Below are positions 18,963 to 27,694 of a stretch of 64,000 bases of DNA, piece by piece. Numbering within the stretch: position 1 is the stretch's first letter; every line of letters starts with the position of its first letter. The translations under genes and the position numbers were made by a program. Under the pieces are notes generated by a model that was given only the letters and a program-made list of their open reading frames with translations, had not been told where the DNA came from and did not search any database. Source of the stretch: Arthrobacter antioxidans. GTDB taxonomy: Bacteria; Actinomycetota; Actinomycetes; Actinomycetales; Micrococcaceae. The DNA lies in assembly GCF_023100725.1 (NCBI RefSeq), contig NZ_CP095501.1:558001-622000 (forward strand). The letters are read 5' to 3'.

Positions 18963-18978
18963 CGCACCCATGGGTGCG
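18963..18978. promoter_or_regulatory. 16-bp palindrome in divergent intergenic region
   Basis: CGCACCCA/TGGGTGCG, perfect with no spacer, midway between the metal transporter gene and the acyl-CoA ligase gene. A protein-binding site is likely, but its regulator is unknown. Upstream of the ligase ATG are a TACAGT box (19089-19094) and an AAAGCAGG ribosome site. Confidence 0.35.
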
Positions 18979-19119
18979 GAGCTACTCCCCTTCGACCGAC
19001 AATGCTACCGGATGGGGCGGTGTCCGTCGTCGCCGGCTCCCGGGGCGCCGGCGGTATGTTCGAGTACAGGAACGCACCGACCGCGCGATACAGTCGGACG
19101 GATAACAGAAAGCAGGCTT

Positions 19120-20850
19120 ATGGATCTGGCAGCCCGCCCCTGGGTCGAAAGCTATGCGCCGGGTGTGCCCCGGTCCTTCAGCGTGCCCGAGGGCACGCTG
19201 TCCGACCTCCTCGACGCGTCGGTGGCGGCCCACGGCCCCCGCGCGGCCCTCGAGTTCTTCGGCGCCACGACGACCTACGAGGAGCTGGGCGCCGCGGTGG
19301 CCCGCGCGGCGGCGGGCCTGCGGTCCCTCGGCGTCTCGGCGGGGGATCGCGTGGCCCTCGTGCTGCCGAACTGCCCCCAGCACATCGTCGCCTTCTACGC
19401 GGTGCTCCGCCTCGGCGCGATCGTCGTCGAGCACAATCCGCTCTACACGGACCGCGAGCTGCGGCACCAGTTCGAGGACCACGGCGCCACGGTGGCGGTC
19501 GTGTGGGACAGGGTGGTGCCGCGCGTGCAGCGGCTGCCGGCCGACATCCCCGTGACCTCCGTGGTGTCGGTGGACCTCATCGGGGCCATGCCCGTCTCGC
19601 GCCGGCTCGCGCTGAAGCTGCCCCTACGCCGCGCGCGGGAGGCGAAGGCCGCGCTCACCACCGAGGAGAAGCTGACCGGCCCCCGGAAGGTCATCGCCTG
19701 GCGGGAGCTGCTCCATCACCGGCCGCTGCCGGACCGGCACCCCCGGCCCTCGGCGGAGGACACGGCGGTCCTGCAGTACACGAGCGGCACCACGGGCGTG
19801 CCCAAGGGTGCCATCCTCACGCACCGGAACCTGCTGGCGAACGCGGCCCAGGGGCGGGCCTGGGTGCCGGGCCTCGACGAGGGCCGCGAGACCGTCTACG
19901 CCGTCCTGCCCATGTTCCACGCCTACGGGCTGACGCTGTGCGTGACCTTCGCCGTGAGCATCGGCGCGAAGCTCGTCCTGTTCCCGCGCTTCGACGTGCC
20001 GCTGGTGCTCGACGCCGTCCGGAGGAGCCCGCCCACGTTCCTGCCGGCCGTGCCCCCCATCTACGACCGGCTCGCGGCCGGCGCGGCCGAGCGCGGGGTG
20101 GATCTCAGCAGTATCCGGTTCGCGATCTCCGGGGCCATGAACCTCCCGCAGGCCACGGTGGAGACCTGGGAGGCGGCCACGGGCGGCTACCTCATCGAGG
20201 GGTACGGGCTCACGGAGACGTCCCCCATCTCGGCCGGCAATCCGATCGGCCCCACCCGGAGGCCCGGCACGATCGGGGTGCCGTTCCCCGGGACCGACGT
20301 CCGCATCGTCGATCCGGAGGACCCTCGCACGGACCGCGCCCCGGGCGAGGCGGGGGAGCTGCTCCTGAAGGGCCCCCAGGTGTTCCAGGGCTACTGGCGG
20401 CGACCGGACGAGACCGAGGACACCCTGCTCGACGGCGGCTGGTTCCGGACGGGGGACATCGTCCGGATGGACGACGACGGCTTCCTGACGATCGTGGACC
20501 GCATCAAGGAACTCATCATCACGGGCGGTTTCAACGTCTCGCCGAGCGAGGTGGAGGGCATCCTGCGGACGCACCCCAGCGTCGCCGACACCGCCGTGGT
20601 GGGACTCCCGCGAGCCGGCGGAGGCGAGGACGTGGCCGCCGCCGTCGTCCTCGCGCCGGGCGCCGCCCTCGACGTCGAGGCCCTCCGGGCTTCATGTCGC
20701 GGCGCGCTCGCCGCCTACAAGGTCCCCCGCATCATCGTGCAGATGGAGGACCTGCCCCGATCGCTGATCGGCAAGGTCCTCCGCCGCGAGGTGCGCTCCC
20801 AACTGATCAACGATGGCCATCGGGCCGAAGGAAAAGGTGACGGTCGATGA
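19120..20850 (+). CDS. Long-chain fatty acid-CoA ligase (AMP-forming)
   Basis: A 576-residue ANL-superfamily ligase that activates a fatty acid to its acyl-CoA via an acyl-AMP. Motifs are A3 'YTSGTTGVPKGAILTHRN' (about residue 223), A5 'EGYGLTETSP', A7 'GWFRTGDIVRMDDDGF', A8 'DRIKELIITGGFNVSPSE' and the catalytic lysine in 'SLIGKVLRRE'. ATG 19120 is supported by the conserved N-terminus 'MDLAARPWVESYAPGVP'; the frame remains open far upstream but without a sensible start. Its stop overlaps the next ATG (ATGA), so it is coupled to the AI-2E family permease gene. Confidence 0.93.
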   Translation: MDLAARPWVESYAPGVPRSFSVPEGTLSDLLDASVAAHGPRAALEFFGATTTYEELGAAVARAAAGLRSLGVSAGDRVALVLPNCPQHIVAFYAVLRLGAIVVEHNPLYTDRELRHQFEDHGATVAVVWDRVVPRVQRLPADIPVTSVVSVDLIGAMPVSRRLALKLPLRRAREAKAALTTEEKLTGPRKVIAWRELLHHRPLPDRHPRPSAEDTAVLQYTSGTTGVPKGAILTHRNLLANAAQGRAWVPGLDEGRETVYAVLPMFHAYGLTLCVTFAVSIGAKLVLFPRFDVPLVLDAVRRSPPTFLPAVPPIYDRLAAGAAERGVDLSSIRFAISGAMNLPQATVETWEAATGGYLIEGYGLTETSPISAGNPIGPTRRPGTIGVPFPGTDVRIVDPEDPRTDRAPGEAGELLLKGPQVFQGYWRRPDETEDTLLDGGWFRTGDIVRMDDDGFLTIVDRIKELIITGGFNVSPSEVEGILRTHPSVADTAVVGLPRAGGGEDVAAAVVLAPGAALDVEALRASCRGALAAYKVPRIIVQMEDLPRSLIGKVLRREVRSQLINDGHRAEGKGDGR

Positions 20851-22199
20851 CCGAGTCAACCGACGTGCGGGCGGCAACGCCCCCCGCGAAGGGCCCCTGG
20901 CGTGACAGCCTCGGGAACGCCAGCATCCGGGCGGCGCAGGTGCTCCTGCTGCTGATCCTGGGCGTGGTGGCCGTGTACGCACTGATCCAGGTGCAGCTCG
21001 TGGTGATCCCGATGCTGCTCGCGATCATCCTCGCGGCCGCGATCGGGCCCTTCGTGAACTGGCTCCGACGGAAGGGCTGGGGCCCGTCCACCGCCACCAC
21101 CGCGGCCTTCCTGCTGCTCCTGCTCGTCTTCGGCGGGCTCATCACCGGCATCGTGTTCGCCGTCGTCGGGCAGGCCGGTGAGCTCGTGTCCTCCGCGACG
21201 GAGGGCTTCGACGAGCTCTACGCGTTCGCGCAGAACGGCCCCATCCCGATCGACGACGCGCAGATCCAGCAGGCGCGGGACGCGGCGGTCGACTTCGCCA
21301 CGAGCAGTACCGTGGGTGCAGGTGCCATCTCGGGCCTCAGTGCGGCAGGGAACTTCTTCGCGGGCGGCCTGCTCATGGTGGTCATCCTGTTCTTCTTCCT
21401 CAAGGACGGCGAGAAGATCTGGGCGTTCATGTTGCGCGCCTTCAAGGGCAAGCGCCTCGTCAAGGCCCGTCGGGTCGGTTACAGCAGCATGGCCGTCCTG
21501 GGCGGCTACGTGCGCGGTACGGCGATCGTGGCTCTCGTCGACTCCGTGTTCATCGGCGGTGCGCTGCTGGTCCTCGGGGTCCCGCTCGCCCTCCCGCTGG
21601 CCGCGATCGTCTTCGTCGGCGCCTTCATCCCCCTCGTCGGGGCGACGCTCGCCGGTGTCCTCGCGGCCCTGATCGCGCTCGTGGCCAACGGACCATTCGT
21701 CGCGCTCATCGTCATCATCGTGGTCATCGTGGTCAACCAGCTCGAGGGCAACTTCCTGCAGCCCGTGGTCATGGGCCGCACGCTGCAGGTGCACGCCCTC
21801 GTCATCCTGTTCGCCCTGACCGCCGGCACCATCCTGGCGGGCATCATCGGTGCCATCCTCTCCGTCCCGGTCGCCGCGGTCATCTGGGCGGCCATCAAGG
21901 CCTGGAACGGGGAGAAGGACGAGGAGATCACCCGGGAGGAGGTCGAGGACGCCGAGGTGCAGACGGCCCTCGACGAGACGGGCCACGGCCTGAGTTCGAC
22001 CCCCAAGGAGGAGCAGGAGGCCAAGAAGGCGGCCGCCCTGGCGGCCATCGACGACGCCGACGAGCGCCCCACCGCGCAGGGGCGCAGGACCGAAGGGCTC
22101 GACGACGATGACGACGGCCTGCCCACCGGCCCGGCCGGCAGCGCCGATGACGCCGGTCCCGCCGGCCGTCACCGGGGATCGTCCTCCGTGGGACACTGA
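20847..22199 (+). CDS. AI-2E family transporter (PerM/YdbI-like)
   Basis: A 450-residue membrane protein with seven to eight hydrophobic helices from residue 30 to about 350. The family hallmarks 'FFFLKDGEKIW' and 'FIPLVGATLAGVLAAL...NQLEGNFLQPVVMGR' are present (the latter as two blocks near residues 252 and 293). Some family members export autoinducer-2, others are Na+/H+ antiporters, so the substrate is open. A roughly 95-residue acidic cytoplasmic tail ('EITREEVEDAEVQ' onwards) is unlike the short tails of many members. It is translationally coupled to the acyl-CoA ligase. Confidence 0.87.
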   Translation: MTESTDVRAATPPAKGPWRDSLGNASIRAAQVLLLLILGVVAVYALIQVQLVVIPMLLAIILAAAIGPFVNWLRRKGWGPSTATTAAFLLLLLVFGGLITGIVFAVVGQAGELVSSATEGFDELYAFAQNGPIPIDDAQIQQARDAAVDFATSSTVGAGAISGLSAAGNFFAGGLLMVVILFFFLKDGEKIWAFMLRAFKGKRLVKARRVGYSSMAVLGGYVRGTAIVALVDSVFIGGALLVLGVPLALPLAAIVFVGAFIPLVGATLAGVLAALIALVANGPFVALIVIIVVIVVNQLEGNFLQPVVMGRTLQVHALVILFALTAGTILAGIIGAILSVPVAAVIWAAIKAWNGEKDEEITREEVEDAEVQTALDETGHGLSSTPKEEQEAKKAAALAAIDDADERPTAQGRRTEGLDDDDDGLPTGPAGSADDAGPAGRHRGSSSVGH

Positions 22200-22225
22200 G
22201 GCCTCAGGCTCCCCCGTCGACGAAG

Positions 22226-22260
22226 GAAGGGCTCCCGGCCGCGGCCGGGAGCCCTTCTCG
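22226..22260. terminator. Bidirectional terminator
   Basis: A 15-bp perfect stem, GAAGGGCTCCCGGCC (22226-22240) with GGCCGGGAGCCCTTC (22243-22257), with TCTCG following, between the AI-2E gene and the converging SSS symporter gene. Confidence 0.85.
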
Positions 22261-22270
22261 CGTCCGACCG

Positions 22271-23767
22271 TCAGCGTGCCGCGGTCACCGGCACATCCTC
22301 CGGCACGTCGCCGGCGACCCGGCGGTCCCACGCCTCCATGACGACCGGATCCGTGGCCCGGGTGCCCAGCGAGACCGCGACGTAGACGATCGCGGACACC
22401 CCGAGACCCCAGTAGATCGGCTCGTTCGCATAGACGCCGTCGTACTGGTTCTCCGCGGTGAGCTCGAGGTAGGCCATGACGCCGAGGGTGACGAGCGTGC
22501 CCGCCGCCATGGACACGCCGGCGCCGATCCCGTTGCCGCGGCGCCACAGCAGGCCGCCGAGGATCGCGACGAGGAGCCCTCCCACGAGGATGTCGTACGC
22601 GATGGTCAGGGCGGCCACGACGTCCTGGACGACCACCGCGAGCATGATCGCCACGACACCGAGACCGAGGACCCACCAGCGGCTCGATGCGACGTCGTGC
22701 TCGGACGTCGGGCGCTCGCCGCCGCCCTTCCCGAACCAGCCGGCCACGAACGGCACCACGTCGGTCCGTGCCACGGTGGCGGCGGCGATCAGCGCGCCGG
22801 ACGCCGTCGACATCATCGCGGCGACGGCGGCCGCGAGGACCAGCCCGCCGATGCCGATCGGCAGGACGTTCAGGGCGATGTCCGCGTAGACGTCGTCCTT
22901 CGACTCGATCGCGGGTAGGACGACGCTGGCGCTCATGCCGATCACGGCGCCGGCGACGCCGTAGAGGATGCAGTAGACGCCGGCGGCGGAACCGCCCCAG
23001 CGGGCGATCTCCGGCGTCCGGGAGGTGAAGACGCGCTGCCAGATGTCCTGCCCGATCAGCAGGCCCAGCGTGTAGACCACGAAGTAGGTGACGATGCTCT
23101 GTGCGCCGATGCCGGTGATGCTGAAGAACTCGTCGCCGGCGCGGTCGGCGATGCCGTCGAAGCCGCCGGCGGCAGCGAGGGAGAAGGGCAGCATGAGGGC
23201 GAAGACGCCGATGGTCTTGATCACGAACTGGGCCATGTCGGCGAGGGTGATGGACCACATGCCGCCGATCGTGGAGTAGATGAGGACGATCGTTCCGCCG
23301 ACGGCGATGGACAGCGCGCGGTCCCAGCCGAAGAGCACCACGAAGATCGTGGCGTAGGCGCCCGTCGACGTGGCGCAGAGCATGAGGGTGTAGGCGAGCA
23401 TGACGATCCCGGACACCCGCGTGGCGCGGTGGCCGTACCGCAGGGTGAGCATCTGCGAGACGGTGTAGATCTTCAGCTTCTGGATGGTGGGCGCGAAGAG
23501 GAGGCTGAGCAGCAGGACGCCGGTGCCGATGGCCACGACGAGCCACATGCCGGAGATGCCGTACTGGTAGCCGAGCCCCACCCCGCCCACGGTGGAGGCG
23601 CCGCCCAGGACGACGGCGGCCATGGTGCCGGTGTAGAGGAACGGTCCGAGGCGCCGTCCGGCCACGAGGTAGTCGCTGGCGTTGCGGGTGCGGGACTTGC
23701 CCCACCACCCGAAGCCGAGCATGGCAACGAGATAGGCCACTACGATGGCGATGTTGAGTGCTTGCAT
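22271..23767 (-). CDS. Sodium:solute symporter (SSS family)
   Basis: A 498-residue permease with about 13 hydrophobic helices. Family signatures include 'ASDYLVAGRRLGPF' after helix 1, 'GGASTVGGVGLGYQYGISG' in helix 2 and 'AAVAAMMSTASGALIAAATV' in the sodium-site helix. Substrate is not evident; the neighbourhood suggests a guanidino compound, amino acid or carboxylate. ATG 23767 has AAAGGACT upstream. It is divergent from the XRE-cupin regulator with a clear operator-like repeat between them. Confidence 0.88.
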   Translation of the reverse strand: MQALNIAIVVAYLVAMLGFGWWGKSRTRNASDYLVAGRRLGPFLYTGTMAAVVLGGASTVGGVGLGYQYGISGMWLVVAIGTGVLLLSLLFAPTIQKLKIYTVSQMLTLRYGHRATRVSGIVMLAYTLMLCATSTGAYATIFVVLFGWDRALSIAVGGTIVLIYSTIGGMWSITLADMAQFVIKTIGVFALMLPFSLAAAGGFDGIADRAGDEFFSITGIGAQSIVTYFVVYTLGLLIGQDIWQRVFTSRTPEIARWGGSAAGVYCILYGVAGAVIGMSASVVLPAIESKDDVYADIALNVLPIGIGGLVLAAAVAAMMSTASGALIAAATVARTDVVPFVAGWFGKGGGERPTSEHDVASSRWWVLGLGVVAIMLAVVVQDVVAALTIAYDILVGGLLVAILGGLLWRRGNGIGAGVSMAAGTLVTLGVMAYLELTAENQYDGVYANEPIYWGLGVSAIVYVAVSLGTRATDPVVMEAWDRRVAGDVPEDVPVTAAR

Positions 23768-23800
23768 GAGTGAGTCCTTTGGTGGGCTGGACCGATCGGG

Positions 23801-23826
23801 TGCCCTAGGGGCAACTATTGTTGCCC
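23801..23826. promoter_or_regulatory. Operator candidate between SSS symporter and XRE-cupin regulator
   Basis: GGGCAAC-TATT-GTTGCCC (23809-23826) is a perfect 7-base inverted repeat. It overlaps a second one, TGCCC-TAG-GGGCA (23801-23813). The pair lies 34 bases upstream of the symporter ATG and 99 bases upstream of the regulator ATG. The half-site GGGCAAC recurs upstream of the ureohydrolase gene at 26659. Confidence 0.55.
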
Positions 23827-23925
23827 TGTAAGCTACTCGTGACGCGGCTCACGCGCCAATCGTGGCACGCGCGCAGGCCGTCCGCCCCCGCGGCGTGAGG
23901 GCTGCCGCCGTAGGAGAGGACACGC

Positions 23926-24504
23926 ATGAAGGCCCTGCCCGTCGAACCCACCAACGCTCCGGTGGCCATCGGATCCCGGATCCGTGCCGCACGGCAGTCC
24001 CAGCGCATGACCATCGAGCAGGTCGCCGACTCCACGGGCCTGACGAAGGGGTTCCTGAGCAGGGTGGAGCGGGACCTGACGTCGCCGTCCGTCGCCTCGC
24101 TCGTGACGCTGTGCCAGGTGCTGTCGATCTCCGTGGGGGACCTGTTCCTGGTGCCCGAGACCCACCTGACGCGGCTCGCGGACGCCCCCCGGATCAGCCT
24201 GGGCGGGCAGGGCATCAACGAACGGCTCCTGACGGCGCGCTCGGAGCGCCGGCTCCAGGTGATCCGCGCCGTCGTCGAACCCCATGGTCGGGGCGAGGAC
24301 GAGCTCTACGCGGTGGACTGCGAGGTGGAGACCCTGCACGTGGTCGAGGGGCGCTTCGTGCTGATCTTCCCGAACGACCGCTACGACCTCGGCGCCGGCG
24401 ACACCCTCACCTTCCCGGGCAGGGAGCCCCACACGTGGCTCAACCCGGACGGCCGGGAGGCCGTGGTGCTGTGGACGCTCGTCCCGGCGGCCTCCGGGAA
24501 GTAA
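23926..24504 (+). CDS. XRE-family regulator with C-terminal cupin domain
   Basis: A 192-residue transcription factor. The helix-turn-helix lies at about residues 13-68 ('MTIEQVADSTGLTKGFLSRV'), and a cupin effector domain fills about residues 110-188 ('LHVVEGRFVLIFPN', 'GDTLTFPGREPHTW'). XRE-cupin proteins such as PuuR and SutR respond to small metabolites and usually control adjacent transport or catabolic genes. Divergence from the SSS symporter and the repeat at 23801-23826 suggest it controls this module. TAGGAGAGG precedes the ATG. Confidence 0.88.
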   Translation: MKALPVEPTNAPVAIGSRIRAARQSQRMTIEQVADSTGLTKGFLSRVERDLTSPSVASLVTLCQVLSISVGDLFLVPETHLTRLADAPRISLGGQGINERLLTARSERRLQVIRAVVEPHGRGEDELYAVDCEVETLHVVEGRFVLIFPNDRYDLGAGDTLTFPGREPHTWLNPDGREAVVLWTLVPAASGK

Positions 24505-24537
24505 CGCCTCCGGGAAACAGCGCCTCCGGGCAGGACT
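24490..24537. repeat. Three tandem 16-base repeats at the end of the regulator gene
   Basis: GCCTCCGGG begins at 24490, 24506 and 24522, giving a 16-base period (GCCTCCGGGAAGTAAC, GCCTCCGGGAAACAGC, GCCTCCGGGCAGGACT). The first copy contains the regulator stop codon TAA, so the duplications lie in its 3' flank. Confidence 0.6.
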
Positions 24538-24552
24538 GACTCCCGGCGCGCC

Positions 24553-26505
24553 TCAGCCCACGTGGACCCAGGGGCGCTTCGTCACGTCCGGCTCCGCGGC
24601 GCGCAGCACCTCACGCGTGACCGGGGCGATCTCGCCCTCACCGGTGAACAGGAACTTGAAGAGGTTGGCCACGGGGTCCCCCTCCGTCCACCGGAAGTAG
24701 ACGTGCGGCATGAGCCCGGTGACGTCCCGGATGTGCAGCATCACGGCCGCGATGGTGTTCGGGACGTTGGAGCTGTGGACCTCGAGGACGCGGTACCCGT
24801 GCCGCACCACGCCGCGCACGCGCAGCTCCGTCTCGAAGTCGGACGAATCGTCCACGGTCACCTCGATGAACAGGGGTCGTGCGGTGGTGGGGACGTGCGA
24901 GACCCTGCACGCGTGCTGGAGCTTGTGGCGGTAGGCGGCGCTGCTGAGCCGCTTCGGCTCGTGGGCGATCAGCAGGATGTCGCCGTCGTCCTGCCCGCTG
25001 ACGAAGGAGAGCGCGGCCTCGTCCATCCGGATGCTCGTGGCCCGCAGCTCGAACGCCCGCCGTGAGCGGGAGACGAAGGAGATCACGATGATGCCGAGGA
25101 TGAAGCAGGCGGCGATCTTCAGCCCCTCGGGGCGCTCGACGATGTTGACCGCCGTCGTCAGCACGAAGACCACGGCGGCGATGCCGAACCCGATGGTCCT
25201 GCCGCGCTGCTGCTTCCGGCGCGCCGACAGCATCACGGCCACGGACGCGGACGTGATGAGGGCGAGGACCCCGGTGGCGTAGGCGCCGCCCTGTGCCTCG
25301 ACGTCGGCCTTGAAGAAGAAGGTGACCAGGATGGCGATGACGGTGATGACCAGGACGAGCGGACGCACGGCCTTCGCCCACTCCGGGGCCATCCCGTACC
25401 GCGGCAGGTAGCGGGGCACGAGGTTGAGCAGGCCGGTCATGGCGGACGCCCCGGCGAACCAGAGGATGCCGATGGTCGAGATGTCGTACGCCGTGCCGAA
25501 GCCGTCGCCGAGGTACTCGTGGGCGAGGTAGGCGAGCGCGCGTCCGTTGGCCGGGCCGCCCTCCTCGAAGGCTGCGGGCGGGATGAGCAGGGTGGTCACG
25601 AAGCTCGAGGTGATCAGGAAGACGCTCATGATGAGCGCCGCCGAGGTGAGGAGCCTGTGCGCACCGGCGATCCGGCCCGCCGGATTCTGCTCGGTGTCAT
25701 GGGGCCCGCCCTGGATCTGCGGCATCACGACGACGCCGGTCTCGAAGCCCGACAGCCCCAGCGCCAGGCGGGGGAAGATCAGCACGGCCAGCCCGAGCAT
25801 CATGAGGGGGTTGCCGTGCTGGGTGGTCAGCGCCGACCACCAGGAGTCCACGAGCCCGCCCTGCGCCACGATCTGGACCATGGCGACGACGATCACGCAC
25901 AGGTTGAGCAGGAGGAAGACGGCCACGAGGCCGACGGCGATGCCGATGGCCTCGGTGAATCCGCGCAGGAAGACGCCGGACAGCGCGCCCAGGAACATCA
26001 CCGTGATGAGGATCTGCTGGCCCTGCAGCCATGCGGGCGCGAACGGGTTCTCGATGAGGTGCGCACTCGCGTCGGCGGCCGAGAGGGTCATGGTGATGAG
26101 GAAGCTCGTCGCGGCGAAACCGAGCAGGACCAGCACGAAGACCTTGCCCCGCCACTTCGGCAGCAGCTTCTCGAGCATGGCGATGGATCCCTCGCCACGC
26201 GGGCTCTCCGACGCCACCCGCTTGTACACCGGCAGCGCGGCGAAGAGGGTCACGGCCACCAGGACGAGGGTGGCCAGGGGGGACAGGACGCCGGCTGCGG
26301 CCGCGGCGATCGCGGGCTGGTAGCCGAGGGTGGAGAAGTAGTCGACGCCGGTCAGGCACATCACCTTCCACCACGACTGGGCGCGCTCCTGCTCGGGCAG
26401 GTGGGAGGCGGGCTGGCTGGACCCGCTGAGCAGCCAGCGCTCGAGGCGCTGCCTGGCCGGGTCCTGGGCCCGGGGCTGCGGAGGGGTGCGTACGGAAGAG
26501 CTCAC
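24553..26505 (-). CDS. APC-superfamily permease with C-terminal cytoplasmic domain
   Basis: A 650-residue transporter. Residues about 45-480 hold eleven to twelve helices, starting with '[20 protein letters not shown]', the APC-type broken helix 1. Then comes a soluble domain of about 170 residues beginning near '[21 protein letters not shown]'. The tail contains '[13 protein letters not shown]' and '[13 protein letters not shown]', which look like a nucleotide- or stress-protein-like alpha/beta fold. Such tails occur in K+ and amino acid APC transporters, so the cargo could be an amino acid, a polyamine or K+. It is divergent from the ureohydrolase gene, with a 181-base intergenic region. 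Confidence 0.78.
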   Translation of the reverse strand: MSSSVRTPPQPRAQDPARQRLERWLLSGSSQPASHLPEQERAQSWWKVMCLTGVDYFSTLGYQPAIAAAAAGVLSPLATLVLVAVTLFAALPVYKRVASESPRGEGSIAMLEKLLPKWRGKVFVLVLLGFAATSFLITMTLSAADASAHLIENPFAPAWLQGQQILITVMFLGALSGVFLRGFTEAIGIAVGLVAVFLLLNLCVIVVAMVQIVAQGGLVDSWWSALTTQHGNPLMMLGLAVLIFPRLALGLSGFETGVVVMPQIQGGPHDTEQNPAGRIAGAHRLLTSAALIMSVFLITSSFVTTLLIPPAAFEEGGPANGRALAYLAHEYLGDGFGTAYDISTIGILWFAGASAMTGLLNLVPRYLPRYGMAPEWAKAVRPLVLVITVIAILVTFFFKADVEAQGGAYATGVLALITSASVAVMLSARRKQQRGRTIGFGIAAVVFVLTTAVNIVERPEGLKIAACFILGIIVISFVSRSRRAFELRATSIRMDEAALSFVSGQDDGDILLIAHEPKRLSSAAYRHKLQHACRVSHVPTTARPLFIEVTVDDSSDFETELRVRGVVRHGYRVLEVHSSNVPNTIAAVMLHIRDVTGLMPHVYFRWTEGDPVANLFKFLFTGEGEIAPVTREVLRAAEPDVTKRPWVHVG

Positions 26506-26658
26506 CTCATCACCGTAGGACCGTGCTACCGGCCGGTAGCCGGTCTTTATGCATCCTTAACGGGTCCGACGGCGGAGCGCCCCTTCCGGGCTACTCGTGC
26601 GATCCTTGACCGCGGTGCACCACCCCAATAGCCTGATACAAAACCTTTGATGCATATT

Positions 26659-26665
26659 GGGCAAC
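26659..26665 (+). promoter_or_regulatory. GGGCAAC half-site upstream of ureohydrolase gene
   Basis: TTGGGCAACTTG matches the half-site of the operator candidate near the XRE-cupin gene (23809-23815). It lies 21 bases before ATG 26687. A partial partner TTGATGC lies at 26647-26653. Shared control of the two transcription units is an inference from this match. Confidence 0.35.
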
Positions 26666-26686
26666 TTGTCGGGGAGCCCGGATCGG

Positions 26687-27694
26687 ATGGAAGCTGTGGA
26701 AGAACTGCGTGTCACGGGAGGCGGCCACCTCGGCCCCATCGACTCCTCCCGCATCCCCCGCTACGCAGGAGCAGCCACCTTCGCGCGCCTGCCGCGCCTG
26801 GACCAGGTGGACCGCGCGGACATCGCCGTCGTCGGCGTCCCCTTCGACTCCGGCGTGTCCTACCGCCCGGGCGCCCGGTTCGGCGGCAACCACATCCGCG
26901 AGGCCTCGCGCCTGCTGCGGCCCTACAACCCCGCGCTCGACGTCTCGCCGTTCGAGCGCGTGCAGGTGGCCGACGCCGGGGACATGGCCGTCAACCCGTT
27001 CAACATCAACGAGGCCATCGAGACGGTGCAGCAGAACGCGCTGGACCTGACCCGTGACGGCGCGCGCCTCGTGACGCTCGGCGGCGACCACACGATCGCG
27101 CTGCCCCTCCTGCGGGCAGCGGCCGAGCGCGCGGGATCGCCCGTGGCGATGCTGCACTTCGACGCCCACCTCGACACGTGGGACACCTACTTCGGCGCCG
27201 AGTACACGCACGGCACCCCGTTCCGGCGCGCCGTCGAGGAGGGCATCCTCGACACCGAGGCCATCTCCCACGTCGGGACGCGCGGGCCCCTCTACGGTGT
27301 CCGGGACCTGGAGGACGACCGCCGCTTCGGCTTCGGCATCGTGACCTCCTCCGACGTCTACCGGCAGGGCGTGGACGAGGTGGTGGACAAGCTGCGGCAG
27401 CGCATCGGCAACCGCCCGCTCTACGTCTCGGTGGACATCGACGTCCTCGACCCGGCCCACGCCCCCGGCACAGGGACCCCCGAGGCCGGCGGTATCACGA
27501 GCCGCGAACTCCTCGAGATCCTCCGCGGCCTGCGCGGGCTGAACCTGGTCGGCGCCGACGTGGTCGAGGTGGCGCCCGCCTACGACCACGCCGAGCTCAC
27601 GGGGGTCGCGGCGTCCCACGTCGCCTACGACCTCGTGACCCTCATGGCCGACACCCTCACCCCCGCCACAGCTCCGATGACCGAGGACCAGTAG
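26687..27694 (+). CDS. Ureohydrolase of the agmatinase/guanidinobutyrase family
   Basis: A 335-residue binuclear-manganese hydrolase that removes urea from a guanidino compound. All metal ligands are present: His in 'LGGDHTIAL', the Asp-His-Asp set in '[10 protein letters not shown]', and two Asp in '[19 protein letters not shown]'. 'APGTGTPE' followed by 'GGITSRE' is typical of agmatinases and guanidinobutyrases. Because it is joined with no gap to a ThDP decarboxylase-like gene, 4-guanidinobutyrate is my preferred substrate and agmatine the alternative. ATG 26687 has GGGGAG ten bases upstream; a TTG at 26657 is also in frame. Confidence 0.9.
   Translation: MEAVEELRVTGGGHLGPIDSSRIPRYAGAATFARLPRLDQVDRADIAVVGVPFDSGVSYRPGARFGGNHIREASRLLRPYNPALDVSPFERVQVADAGDMAVNPFNINEAIETVQQNALDLTRDGARLVTLGGDHTIALPLLRAAAERAGSPVAMLHFDAHLDTWDTYFGAEYTHGTPFRRAVEEGILDTEAISHVGTRGPLYGVRDLEDDRRFGFGIVTSSDVYRQGVDEVVDKLRQRIGNRPLYVSVDIDVLDPAHAPGTGTPEAGGITSRELLEILRGLRGLNLVGADVVEVAPAYDHAELTGVAASHVAYDLVTLMADTLTPATAPMTEDQ

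Noticed and set aside
16396-19119. Very long open plus-strand frame leading into the acyl-CoA ligase
   Set aside because: It crosses the SRPBCC, protease and metal-transporter genes, which are supported by domain motifs. Its translation is low-complexity Arg/Pro/Ser/Thr, typical of a shadow frame in GC-rich DNA; the ligase starts at 19120.
18841-19119. yybP-ykoY manganese riboswitch upstream of the VIT1 fusion
   Set aside because: The conserved GGGGAGTA and downstream pairing blocks are absent; only a simple inverted repeat is seen.
26657-26686. TTG start extending the ureohydrolase by ten residues
   Set aside because: The extension would overlap the GGGCAAC element and has no ribosome site; ATG 26687 fits better.
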